DNA from: an uncultured Synechococcus sp.
GTDB taxonomy: Bacteria > Cyanobacteriota > Cyanobacteriia > PCC-6307 > Cyanobiaceae
Assembly: GCA_937930135.1 (NCBI GenBank)
Contig: CALGVO010000148.1
Span: forward strand, 1-15,329
DNA: 15,329 bases
Direction of reading: 5' to 3'
The translations under genes and the position numbers were made by a program. Within the stretch, counting starts at the first letter, position 1. Each line of letters opens with the position of its first letter. Positions 1 through 6,948 of the stretch are shown here, piece by piece. Below the pieces are notes generated by a model that was given only the letters and a program-made list of their open reading frames with translations, made no database searches and had not been told where the DNA came from.

Positions 1-719
1 TAGCTGAGATACACCCCGAACAGACTCGACACCACGCTGCTGCCCACGGCCAGCCAGGTCATGCGATCAAACCGATCGGTGAGCAGATAGGCGGTGGCGC
101 CAGGAGTCACCAGCATCGCCACCACCAGGATGATGCCCACGGTCTGGAGGCCAGCCACCGCCGCCAGCGACAGGATCGAGAGCAGCAGGTAGTGCAACAC
201 ACCGGTGTTGATCCCGATCGAACGGGCATGGGTGGGATCAAAACAGAACAGCAGCAGATCGCGCCGCAGCAGGAGAAGCACCGCCGTCACCACCGCCGAA
301 ATCAGCAGGGTCTGCTGAATGTCAGCGGCGGAGATACCCAACACATTGCCGAAGAGAATGTGGGTGAGATCGATGTTGCTGCGGGTCTTGGACACCAGCA
401 CGAGCCCCAGGGCGAAAAACCCGGTGAACACAAGGCCGATCACTGTGTCTTCCTTGATGCGCGATTTCTGCTTCACGAAACCGATCGCCGCCACCGAGCC
501 CACCCCGAACACGAAGGCCCCGAGCGAAAAGGGCAAGCCGAGGGCATAAGCCAGCACCACACCCGGCAGCACCGCATGGGAGACGGCGTCCCCCATCAGA
601 GCCCAACCCTTCAGGGTCATGTAGCAGGAGAGCAGGCCGCACACGGCTCCCACCAGGCCGCTCACCACCAGGGCACGCACCATGAAGTCATGACGCAGGG
701 GTTCCAGCAACCAATCCAT
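1..719 (-). CDS. mntB: Manganese/zinc ABC transporter permease, MntB-type (partial, 3' end outside window)
   Basis: Inner-membrane permease of a metal ABC transporter of the ABC-3 family (MntB/ZnuB/PsaC). The reading frame is open from the ATG at 719 to the window edge, 239 codons, and no stop is seen. Hydrophobic helices alternate with short loops. The N-terminus starts MDWLLEPL and carries the family segment around residues 31-55 (YMTLKGWALMGDAVSHAVLPG), followed by further membrane spans. The start lies 3 bases after the stop of the small gene at 723-980, so the two are probably translationally coupled. Its expected partners mntA and mntC are about 12.5 kb away on the same strand, where they would normally be adjacent (mntCAB order as in Synechocystis). 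A near-identical copy of its first 53 codons lies at 1203-1360. Mn rather than Zn is inferred from the ligand set of the binding protein. Confidence 0.9.
   Translation of the reverse strand, partial: MDWLLEPLRHDFMVRALVVSGLVGAVCGLLSCYMTLKGWALMGDAVSHAVLPGVVLAYALGLPFSLGAFVFGVGSVAAIGFVKQKSRIKEDTVIGLVFTGFFALGLVLVSKTRSNIDLTHILFGNVLGISAADIQQTLLISAVVTAVLLLLRRDLLLFCFDPTHARSIGINTGVLHYLLLSILSLAAVAGLQTVGIILVVAMLVTPGATAYLLTDRFDRMTWLAVGSSVVSSLFGVYLS
562..719. repeat. 158-bp direct repeat, 5' end of intact mntB
   Basis: Partner of the repeat at 1203-1360. The two copies lie 641 bases apart in the same orientation and enclose the small secreted gene and the mntA tail, so they could recombine and delete that segment. 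Confidence 0.92.
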
Positions 720-722
720 CAA

Positions 723-980
723 TCAGAAGATCCCGAGCGTCTTCTTCTTGCAATAACCGGCTCCGATGTTCATCCAACCGGATGGGCAAGCTTGGCCGTT
801 GGTCGGCGTGACCTCGTAGTAAACCGGTGAAACGCAGGTGCTGCCAAGGGTGTTGACATAACCAAGGGGGCACTGGTCATGGCCAGGCGCTTTGGGGATT
901 TCTTTTTGAGCCAGAGCGGGACCCGCCGGGATCAAGGTCAGTGCTACGCCAATGGGCAGGCCAAGTTGAGGAAGGCGCAT
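723..980 (-). CDS. Small secreted protein with a duplicated C-P-x-G/C motif
   Basis: Eighty-five residues that I do not recognise as a named family. The N-terminus looks like a Sec signal peptide: MRLP, a hydrophobic stretch to about residue 20, and likely cleavage after PALA at residue 24. The mature part carries two copies of one pattern: Cys37-Pro-x-Gly-Tyr-x-Asn ending at Cys49, and Cys65-Pro-x-Gly-Trp-x-Asn ending at Cys77. Each pair is separated by exactly 11 residues, suggesting two small disulfide loops or a metal site. A basic KKK follows Cys77. The gene ends 3 bases before mntB, so the two are probably co-transcribed. A periplasmic role linked to metal uptake is possible but is inferred from position only. 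No strong ribosome binding site precedes the ATG at 980. Confidence 0.7.
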   Translation of the reverse strand: MRLPQLGLPIGVALTLIPAGPALAQKEIPKAPGHDQCPLGYVNTLGSTCVSPVYYEVTPTNGQACPSGWMNIGAGYCKKKTLGIF

Positions 981-1037
981 GACGGAAGCTCACTGTTCGA
1001 TGAGATCGCAAGAACCCTAAACCGATCCGACCGCTGC

Positions 1038-1057
1038 AAAAAACAGCACGCATGCCG
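1038..1057 (-). terminator. Weak candidate intrinsic terminator after the mntA fragment
   Basis: On the minus strand, a few bases after the stop of the duplicated mntA tail, a 5-bp stem (CGGCA / TGCTG, one G-T pair, loop TGCG) is followed by six T. The stem is short, so the call is tentative. If it works, it would separate transcription of the cargo operon from the small secreted gene and mntB. Confidence 0.3.
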
Positions 1058-1083
1058 GTGATCAGTCGTCAGGAAGCGTCTCC

Positions 1084-1202
1084 GAACTGTTCCCTGTCAG
1101 CAGATCCGGGGGGAGCCCGCCGAAGGCAAGGGACAGGTTCTCCGGAGTGAACACCTCCGAGGTCTCGCCATAGGCGAGCGCGGTCTTGTTGATCAGCACC
1201 AC
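1084..1202. repeat. Direct repeat of the mntA 3' end, diverged copy
   Basis: It aligns with 13283-13401 in the same orientation without gaps over 119 bases. By eye I count about 13 mismatches, roughly 89 percent identity, which is clearly more divergent than the mntB repeat beside it. Similarity fades below 1084. Confidence 0.85.
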
Positions 1203-1360
1203 CCCGGCAGCACCGCATGGGAGACGGCGTCCCCCATCAGAGCCCAACCCTTCAGGGTCATGTAGCAGGAGAGCAGGCCGCACACGGCTCCCACCAGGCC
1301 GCTCACCACCAGGGCACGCACCATGAAGTCATGACGCAGCGGTTCCAGCAACCAGTCCAT
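1203..1360. repeat. 158-bp direct repeat, copy of the mntB 5' end
   Basis: It matches 562-719 in the same orientation over 158 bases without gaps. I count two mismatches, at 1340 and 1355, both silent in the mntB frame. Similarity stops abruptly at the ATG end and at the scar junction. Confidence 0.92.
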
Positions 1361-1367
1361 CGGCAGA

Positions 1368-2102
1368 TCAGGCGACCGTCCGATCTTCGCTGGCCGGATC
1401 GGCGCTGGCCCGATGGGGGATCGTGCGGTTGAGCGGAGTGCGATCCAGGGAGGGACGCTGCAGCAGTTCCTGACGCCATTGCTGGGCCCAGCGCATCTGA
1501 CTGCGCTCGTAGATCCGCTCCAGTTCCACAACGGCATCGTCGTGGAAATCCACACGCAGATCCAGCAAGGGGAACGCCGCTTCGCCGCTCACCTGCAGCG
1601 CCGCCGATGTGGAGCGCTCCGCGCGCCGATCCCCCCCGGCATCTTCACCGGCTCGCAGCGCCTGGAGCAGCCGTCGCCCCAGCTTCCAGCCGGGGTCGGA
1701 CGCCAGAAACGCGGCCTCCATCGCCAGCAGCACCTCCTCCCCCACAAGCAGATTGCCGGCCACGGCCATGTTGTCGCGGCAACGATGCCCGGCCCAGGCG
1801 CCGCAGGCATGTCCAGTCCAGCCGGCGGTATGGCCCGAACCATCGATCAACTGCACCTGGCGCAGCTCCGCCTGGGGGTCATCAGCGAGCAATCCGGTCA
1901 ACACCACCGAGGCGCTCTGGTGCTGCTCCAGGCGCTCCAGTCCGCAGATGCCGAGGTAGGGGTTGGTATGGGCCTGGGTGGCCACCGCTCCAACCCCGGC
2001 ACGGATATGGGGCACGGTGGAGCCAACCGCCAGATGGCAGGTGGCCACTGCCACGCCGAAGCGACCGTTGTGAGGATCCCTGGCCAGGATCGAAAAGGTC
2101 AT
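1368..2102 (-). CDS. DUF1028 family protein (Ntn-hydrolase-like)
   Basis: A 244-residue protein matching the DUF1028 pattern throughout. It begins MTFSILARD, continues GVAVATCHLAVGSTVPH and AGVGAVATQAHTNP (residues 16-48), then has DNMAVAGNLL (110-119), an AGGDRR-like AGEDAGGDRR (151-160) and the terminal LRVDFHDDAVVELERI (182-197). DUF1028 is placed in the Ntn-hydrolase superfamily. Thr2 would become the N-terminal nucleophile if Met1 is removed, which is inferred. No physiological substrate is firmly established for the family. The ATG at 2102 overlaps the stop of the upstream M20 gene by 4 bases (ATGA), which favours this start over an upstream one and indicates translational coupling. It is the last intact gene of the minus-strand cargo operon, and its last 40 residues are polar and low in complexity. 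Confidence 0.88.
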   Translation of the reverse strand: MTFSILARDPHNGRFGVAVATCHLAVGSTVPHIRAGVGAVATQAHTNPYLGICGLERLEQHQSASVVLTGLLADDPQAELRQVQLIDGSGHTAGWTGHACGAWAGHRCRDNMAVAGNLLVGEEVLLAMEAAFLASDPGWKLGRRLLQALRAGEDAGGDRRAERSTSAALQVSGEAAFPLLDLRVDFHDDAVVELERIYERSQMRWAQQWRQELLQRPSLDRTPLNRTIPHRASADPASEDRTVA

Positions 2103-3391
2103 GGCGCCGGATGCAGGCTGCGGTCCAGCTGAAGCAGGCTCTCCAGCAAAACAGCAGTGCCGGCCTGACACTGATCCAGGCTGGTGAATTCAGCGGCGGA
2201 ATGACTCAGGCCCCGATGACTGGGCACAAAGATCATCCCCATCGGCCAGCGGCGACCGATCTCCTGGGCATCGTGACTGGCCCGGCTGGGCAGACGGCTG
2301 CTGGGCAGGCCAAATCGGTCGGCGGCCTGGCGGATCGCTGCCATCACGGTGGGGTCAGCCGGAGTTGGGGCCACCGCGAACTGTGGTTCCATCGCCAGGC
2401 GACAGCCGGATCGAGCTCGGATCTGCTCCAGGGCGAGCTCGAGGCCGACCTCGAGCGCATCGAGCACCGTGGCATCGAGATCGCGCATGTCGACCGTGAG
2501 CGTCACCGCCCCCGACACCACATTGGCCGCATTGGGCCAGACATCGAGCCGACCGACGGTGGCCACGGGGTCGCCGGGATGGTCCGCTGCGAGGCGCTCC
2601 ACCGCCAGCACCACCTGAGCGGCCGCCACCAGGGCATCCTGACGCCGGTCCATCGGGGTGGTGCCGGCATGGTTGGCCTGGCCCTCCACCCGGATCGTGA
2701 AGCGGCGCTGCCCGACCACCCCCTCCACAACACCGATCAGGTCACCGCGATCCTCGAGCACGCCCCCCTGTTCCACGTGCAGCTCCAGAAAGGCGGCAAT
2801 CGCGTGATCCTCGCGTCGAGCCTGGGGCAGGGCATGCCAATCACCTCCGATGCTGGCGAGATTGCGCTCGATCGATTCGCCGTTGCTGGTGGCATAGGCG
2901 TCAGGATCAGCAGGGGCGACACCGGCCATTCCCTTGCAGCCCACCATCGTGGACTCCTCATCGGCGAACACCACCACTTCCAGAGGATGGCGCAGACGGA
3001 GGCCTCGCTCGCCCAGGCAGCGCACCACCTCCAGACCGGCCAGCACCCCCAGGGCGCCGTCGTAGCGGCCACCCGTGGGCACCGTGTCGAGATGGGATCC
3101 GGTCATCAGAGCGGGCAACCCGGGCTCCATGCCCTCAATGCGACCGATCAGATTGCCGGCGGCATCGACCCGCACCGTCAAGCCGGCATCCAGCAACCAG
3201 GAGCTGAACAGTTCACGCCCCTGACGATCGGCAGGGGTGAAACCGCGACGGCAGACGGAACCGTCGCCCTGACCCCCCACTTCCGCCATCGATTCCAGGC
3301 TGGCGAGCAAGCGCAAGCTGTTTGGTTCGATGCGACCTTGCCCGGCCTGACCGTGAATCTCAGCAGTGGGGAGCGTTTGCAACAGGGTCAA
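2099..3391 (-). CDS. M20-family Zn-dependent amidohydrolase (N-carbamoyl-amino-acid hydrolase / allantoate amidohydrolase type)
   Basis: A cytoplasmic metallo-amidohydrolase of the AllC/HyuC/beta-ureidopropionase group, which cleaves N-carbamoyl or ureido groups to release ammonia and CO2. It has 430 residues, the usual length. Metal ligands are visible: His100 in GSHLDTVPTGG, Asp111 in RYDG, the Glu pair 145-146 in FADEEST, His205 in ELHVEQG and His397 in GLSHSAAEFTS. The dimerisation-domain signature NHAGTTPMDRRQDAL is at residues 240-254, and SHDAQEIG is near 372. The start is TTG at 3391. An in-frame TGA lies four codons upstream, and a GAGG sits about 8 bases before it. Its 3' end overlaps DUF1028 by 4 bases. 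The exact substrate (carbamoyl amino acid, allantoate or other ureide) cannot be read from motifs. The carbamoyltransferase upstream in the same string suggests a carbamoyl compound. Confidence 0.9.
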   Translation of the reverse strand: MTLLQTLPTAEIHGQAGQGRIEPNSLRLLASLESMAEVGGQGDGSVCRRGFTPADRQGRELFSSWLLDAGLTVRVDAAGNLIGRIEGMEPGLPALMTGSHLDTVPTGGRYDGALGVLAGLEVVRCLGERGLRLRHPLEVVVFADEESTMVGCKGMAGVAPADPDAYATSNGESIERNLASIGGDWHALPQARREDHAIAAFLELHVEQGGVLEDRGDLIGVVEGVVGQRRFTIRVEGQANHAGTTPMDRRQDALVAAAQVVLAVERLAADHPGDPVATVGRLDVWPNAANVVSGAVTLTVDMRDLDATVLDALEVGLELALEQIRARSGCRLAMEPQFAVAPTPADPTVMAAIRQAADRFGLPSSRLPSRASHDAQEIGRRWPMGMIFVPSHRGLSHSAAEFTSLDQCQAGTAVLLESLLQLDRSLHPAP

Positions 3392-3443
3392 GCACCAGCC
3401 TCAGTAGAGAGAAATCAGACACTAACCATCGCGGCAATGCAAA

Positions 3444-3467
3444 GGTGGCGATGTAGCAAGCGCCACC
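3444..3467 (-). promoter_or_regulatory. Intergenic stem-loop between the amidotransferase and M20 genes
   Basis: A perfect 7-bp GC-rich inverted repeat (GGTGGCG / CGCCACC) with a 10-base loop lies in the 88-base gap after the AsnB-like gene. On the minus strand it is followed only by TTTGC, a poor T-run, so it may be a partial terminator or an RNA-stability element setting the ratio of upstream to downstream genes. Confidence 0.5.
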
Positions 3468-3479
3468 ATTCGCCTTCGC

Positions 3480-5504
3480 TCACACGTGCCAGCCGAGGGC
3501 ATCGGCTTTCTGGCGCGCCTGGGCGGGCACATCGGCAGCAATGAACATCCGATACAGCATCTGAACCCCGAGCAGATGGTTGATCAGGGCATCCATCTGC
3601 ACCCGATCCGCATCGGTGGTGGCGGGATCCTCATGGCGGGCGAACAGGTCGCGCACCCCCTCGGCGCTCAGTAGGCCAGCCTCAGCGATCGACGCATCAC
3701 TGAGGTAGTCGTCGGCCAGCTGTTTCATCTGATTCCACTTGTCTGGCTCGGTGTGGGCCGGAGGGGCCATGAAGGCGAACTTCTCACGCTTGTAGAGCAC
3801 CTCCGGCAGCAGCCCGGCCATCGCTTCACGCAACACGTATTTCTCCGTTTTGCCCTTGATCCGCAGCTCCGGAGGCACCTGCACCGCCGCCGCGGCCAGG
3901 TGGTGATCCAGGAACGCGGGCCTCGCTTCCATCGAATTGGCCATATCCACCCGATCGCCGCCCCAGGTGAGGATCTGGCCCTCGAGCATGGTCTTGATCC
4001 ACACATACTGGGCCTTGTCGAGGGCGTGGCGCCCCTCGAGCTGATCGGCATCAAGGGTGGCGGCGATCGCCTTGCCGGGGGCGTAGCCCTCCAGAGCCTG
4101 ACGATGAGACTCAGCCAGCAGGTCGGGCACCAGGGGAGCGCAGGCCAGCCAGGGCTGCAGACAGCTGGGGGTGAAGCCCACCACCGCATCGAGATCGGGA
4201 TCATCCACCTGATCCGCCGCCAACATCGCGCCCTGCACCAGGGCATTGGACTGCTGCAGCAAATCCTCCCAGCTGCGTCGCTCCGCCGCCGGCAGGTCGT
4301 CTAAACCGTGCAGAAACATGTCGCGGCGGAAGGCGGGATAGCCCCCGAAGAGCTCATCGGAGCCCTCACCGGTCATCACCACCTTGTAATTCACGGCATT
4401 CACATGGCGGCTCATCAGAAATTTCGCCACCGCCAGGGTGTTGTAGATCGTGCGTTCGGTGTGCCAGAGGGTGCGCTCCATCCAGCCATAGAGCTCCTTA
4501 CCCGACAAGCGCATCAGGTCCTGTTCGGCGCCGGTCGCCTCCGCCATCTCGCGGGCGATCGGCGATTCGTCGTAACGGGCGTCATCGAAGCCGATCGTGA
4601 ACGCCTTCACCGGGTTCTGACTCACCGCCGCCGCCAGCCCGAGGATCGAACAGCTGTCGATACCGCCGGAGAGATAGCAGCCCACCGGCACGTCGGCCAC
4701 CATGCGCAGCTCCACCGCTTCCAGCAGGGCGGCCCGGATCGTGTCGATGTGCTCCTGCTCGGTGATGGCAGCGTCGCGCTCCCCCTGCCTGGGGAAATCA
4801 AGATCCCAGTATTTCCAGTGCTCCACCGTGAGCTGCCCATCGCGGCGACGCACGCTGATGCCATGACCGGGTGGCACCTGGTGCACACCGGCGAAGGCGG
4901 TGGTGCCCGGCACCATCGTCTGCATGAGCTGGTGGAACAGGCCCTCCGAGGTGAAACGCCGCTCCACGGCCGGATGGGCAAACAGCACCTTGAGCTCGGA
5001 GCCGAACACCAAGCCCGCCGGCGTCAGCGCCCAATACTGGGGCTTGATGCCGAAGCGGTCCCGCACCAGATGCAGGGCATCATCGGCTTCGTCGTAGATC
5101 GCGAAGGCGAATTCACCGCGCAGCTGCGGCAGGGTGGCTTCAAGCCCCTGCTGTTGATAGAGGCGCAGCAGGATTTCTGAATCGCTCTTGCTGTCGAAAC
5201 GCACGCCGCGGGCGGTGAGATCGGCGCGGATGCGCTGGAAGTCGTAGAACTCGCCGTTGTGGGCCATCAGCAGCCGCGCCCCGGGGCCGGCGGCCTCGCT
5301 CAGGAAGGGCTGGCGGGCCCGCGTCTCGTTGAGGTCGATGATCGAGAGGCGGGCATGGCAGAAGCCGACGCCGGCATCGTCAAGGCTGCGGTAGCCGAAG
5401 CCATCCGGACCACGATGCTCCTGGATCGCGGCCATGTTCACCAGCAGCTGGGGATCGACGCGCTGATGGGCCTGGGCGCTGAACACCCCTCCGATTCCAC
5501 ACAT
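3480..5504 (-). CDS. Glutamine-dependent asparagine synthetase-like amidotransferase
   Basis: A 674-residue, two-domain AsnB-type enzyme that would take ammonia from glutamine and amidate an adenylated carboxylate. The N-terminal class II glutamine amidotransferase domain has the nucleophile Cys2 (MCGIGG), EHRGPDG at 29-35, HARLSIIDL at 50-58 and HNGEFYDF at 82-89. The synthetase domain has the ATP-binding SGGIDS at 279-284, TGEGSDELFGGY at 378-389 and SMEARPAFLDHHL later on. It is longer than E. coli AsnB (about 554), and the acceptor region before LMSR reads HTERTIYNTLAVAKF where E. coli AsnB has a TTIRASTP-type segment. The acceptor may therefore not be aspartate. It starts 9 bases after the carbamoyltransferase stop, with GAGGA about 7 bases before the ATG, so the two are in one operon. 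I withhold the symbol asnB because the acceptor is uncertain. Confidence 0.88.
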   Translation of the reverse strand: MCGIGGVFSAQAHQRVDPQLLVNMAAIQEHRGPDGFGYRSLDDAGVGFCHARLSIIDLNETRARQPFLSEAAGPGARLLMAHNGEFYDFQRIRADLTARGVRFDSKSDSEILLRLYQQQGLEATLPQLRGEFAFAIYDEADDALHLVRDRFGIKPQYWALTPAGLVFGSELKVLFAHPAVERRFTSEGLFHQLMQTMVPGTTAFAGVHQVPPGHGISVRRRDGQLTVEHWKYWDLDFPRQGERDAAITEQEHIDTIRAALLEAVELRMVADVPVGCYLSGGIDSCSILGLAAAVSQNPVKAFTIGFDDARYDESPIAREMAEATGAEQDLMRLSGKELYGWMERTLWHTERTIYNTLAVAKFLMSRHVNAVNYKVVMTGEGSDELFGGYPAFRRDMFLHGLDDLPAAERRSWEDLLQQSNALVQGAMLAADQVDDPDLDAVVGFTPSCLQPWLACAPLVPDLLAESHRQALEGYAPGKAIAATLDADQLEGRHALDKAQYVWIKTMLEGQILTWGGDRVDMANSMEARPAFLDHHLAAAAVQVPPELRIKGKTEKYVLREAMAGLLPEVLYKREKFAFMAPPAHTEPDKWNQMKQLADDYLSDASIAEAGLLSAEGVRDLFARHEDPATTDADRVQMDALINHLLGVQMLYRMFIAADVPAQARQKADALGWHV

Positions 5505-5513
5505 AACGGTTCC

Positions 5514-6629
5514 TCAGATCACATCCATGACGCGGTCAATGCGCTCCACCATGCAGGTGAGCAACGCCATGCGCAAAAACACCGCACCGCGAGCCTGCGA
5601 GAAATACCAGTTATGGGGCGTTGCGTCCATGCAGGTGCTCAACTCCGCACCACGGGCGAGCGGATGCAACACGATGGCGTCGGGCTTGAACGGCAGATCA
5701 TGGGTGATCCGAAAGGAATCACCGTGGGTCTCGTAGCTATCGCCCACCCAGGCGATCGCATTGATGTAGAGCACATCCAGCTCGGGCAATTCGCTCCGCA
5801 GACTGGAGGTCCAGCGCACCGTGAGCCCCGCCTCCAGCAACTCCTCCAGCTGGCCGGGATCAAACAGATCCCCACTGGAATTCGTGGCGGGATCGTGAAT
5901 GATCACCAGCTCCGACACCATGTGAGGGAATTTGGCAAGAATGCGCAGCAATGAGCGCACCGTGCGCATCCGGCTGGGGATTCCAATCACACCGATGCGG
6001 ATGCGTTCCGCCTCAGGCAGAGAGGAATTGGCCAGCTGAGGCCGCCATTTGAGGATCGTGTAGAGATCAGCCATCGCCTGAGTGGGATGTTCATCGATGC
6101 CATTACCGGCGTTGATGATCGGAATCCGCAATCCCTCCACCATCTGATACACGGCATCCGCCTGGTTGTCGCGCAGCACCACGCAATCTCCGTAGTTATT
6201 GAACATGTGGGCGACATCCAGGAGCGATTCCCCCTTGGCAATCCCGGTGGAGCTACGATCGGTAATGTTGATTGAATCGCCGCCGAGGCGGTGCCAGGCG
6301 CTGTCGAAGGAGAGGCGGGTGCGGGTGCTCGGTTCATAGAAGGCGTTGATCAGCACCTTGCCGCGCAGTGGATGGTTGTGGGCGATGTAACGGTTGGGGT
6401 TGCTCTCAAACTTGGCCGCCAAACGAAACAGCTGCAGTAAAGAATCGGTGCGGAAGGGCCGGATCGAAATCACATGCTGGTCGGCGAGATCCACAAGAGC
6501 ATCGCCGTTCTCCTGCACCGCATTGAGCAGCGACTGGGGATGGCTGGATCCGTACACATCCGGGCCAAGACGCTCAAAACGCTGGGGATCGCAGCGATGG
6601 TCGCGCTCAATCACAGGACAACTGGCCAT
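5514..6629 (-). CDS. Aspartate/ornithine carbamoyltransferase-family protein, acceptor unknown
   Basis: A carbamoyltransferase fold enzyme of 371 residues from the ATG at 6629 (an upstream ATG at 6737 would add 36 residues). The carbamoyl-phosphate site is intact: STRTR at 101-105, Lys132 in IAKGES, Arg153 in VVLRDN, His181 and Gln184 in DEHPTQ, and HPLARGAEL at 322-330. Arg222 in RMRTVRS matches E. coli ATCase Arg167, which binds the acceptor carboxylate. Where ATCase has a TRVQxER-type segment (Arg229, Gln231), this protein reads YINAIAWVGDSYE, so the residues that hold the aspartate side-chain carboxylate are absent. It also has an N-terminal extension of about 50 residues compared with the 311-residue E. 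coli enzyme. It is therefore probably not the housekeeping PyrB. Whether it makes or phosphorolyses a carbamoyl compound is unknown. It is followed by the AsnB-like gene after 9 bases. Confidence 0.87.
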   Translation of the reverse strand: MASCPVIERDHRCDPQRFERLGPDVYGSSHPQSLLNAVQENGDALVDLADQHVISIRPFRTDSLLQLFRLAAKFESNPNRYIAHNHPLRGKVLINAFYEPSTRTRLSFDSAWHRLGGDSINITDRSSTGIAKGESLLDVAHMFNNYGDCVVLRDNQADAVYQMVEGLRIPIINAGNGIDEHPTQAMADLYTILKWRPQLANSSLPEAERIRIGVIGIPSRMRTVRSLLRILAKFPHMVSELVIIHDPATNSSGDLFDPGQLEELLEAGLTVRWTSSLRSELPELDVLYINAIAWVGDSYETHGDSFRITHDLPFKPDAIVLHPLARGAELSTCMDATPHNWYFSQARGAVFLRMALLTCMVERIDRVMDVI

Positions 6630-6763
6630 GACAACAACAGCGACAACACCGAAGGCGGAGGTGTGGAGCGGGTGGGCATCCGATGTGTCTTTGGACACCC
6701 TTAGACCAGGCTGCGCACGGAGGGCGAGCCCATGCACGGTTTTCTTTACGAGATTGACGCGTT

Positions 6764-6785
6764 TTTGTAGCCATACAAACGTTTG
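6764..6785. promoter_or_regulatory. Overlapping palindromes in the leader of the carbamoyltransferase gene
   Basis: TTTGTA-GCCA-TACAAA (6764-6779, perfect 6-bp arms) overlaps the perfect 10-bp palindrome CAAACGTTTG (6776-6785). They lie in the only sizeable gap of the minus-strand cargo string (6630-6807), 135 to 156 bases upstream of the chosen ATG. The AT-rich sequence and dyad symmetry suggest an operator near a promoter. No named regulator can be assigned. The spacing does not match the NtcA consensus GTA-N8-TAC. Confidence 0.45.
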
Positions 6786-6807
6786 ACCCGAGCAAAGGTT
6801 CGCTGAG

Positions 6808-6945
6808 CTACCAGATGCGCCCCCGTCGCCATTCGATCCACCAGATCAGCAGCAGGGCGAGAACGGCAAGGATCAACCCCACCAGGCTTCCCACCACCAC
6901 CAGCTCAAACAGGGTTGATCCGGCGATCCAGGTCATGGCCAACAT
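6808..6945 (-). CDS. 45-residue single-span membrane microprotein following the symporter
   Basis: A small open frame starting 3 bases after the symporter stop, with GGAGG and GAGGG just upstream, so translation is likely. The protein begins MLAMTWIAG and has one hydrophobic span at about residues 13-36 (LFELVVVGSLVG then LILAVLALLLIWW). It ends in the basic EWRRGRIW, which predicts a cytoplasmic C-terminus by the positive-inside rule. I do not recognise a family. Its position suggests an accessory subunit or stabiliser of the symporter, comparable in principle with the small partners some sodium:solute symporters have. A second ATG at 6936 is a possible start. Confidence 0.72.
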   Translation of the reverse strand: MLAMTWIAGSTLFELVVVGSLVGLILAVLALLLIWWIEWRRGRIW

Positions 6946-6948
6946 CCC

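Larger units (their letters stand above)
1062..1360 (-). pseudogene. Chimeric scar: mntB start fused to mntA end
   Basis: Read on the minus strand, 1360-1203 repeats the first 158 bases of mntB (ATG at 1360). It is joined directly to a copy of the end of mntA (1202 to the stop at 1062-1064). Gene order is reversed relative to an mntA-mntB operon. The junction loses one base compared with a join at the CAGCACCAC string that occurs in both parents, so the two halves are in different frames. Translation from the mntB start reads 53 mntB residues, then Trp-Cys and a stop at 1193 (55 residues). The mntA part keeps its own frame from about VVLINKT to a stop, with a tail ending ETLPDD that differs from the intact gene. 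It cannot make a functional permease or ATPase. The start lies 7 bases after the DUF1028 stop, so a short membrane peptide could still be made. Confidence 0.88.

Noticed and set aside
1062..1283. The mntA-like frame in the scar as a real small gene
   Set aside because: Its first residues come from an unrelated frame of the mntB copy. Only the last part is mntA-like and it lacks every ATPase motif.
1607..3544. A long open frame of 645 codons on the plus strand
   Set aside because: It lies opposite the DUF1028 and M20 genes, which have clear family motifs. The plus-strand product is low-complexity, rich in Pro/Arg/His, as expected for antisense frames in high-GC DNA.
6764..6779. GTA...TAC in the palindrome as an NtcA site
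   Set aside because: The spacer between GTA and TAC is 4 bases, while NtcA requires 8.
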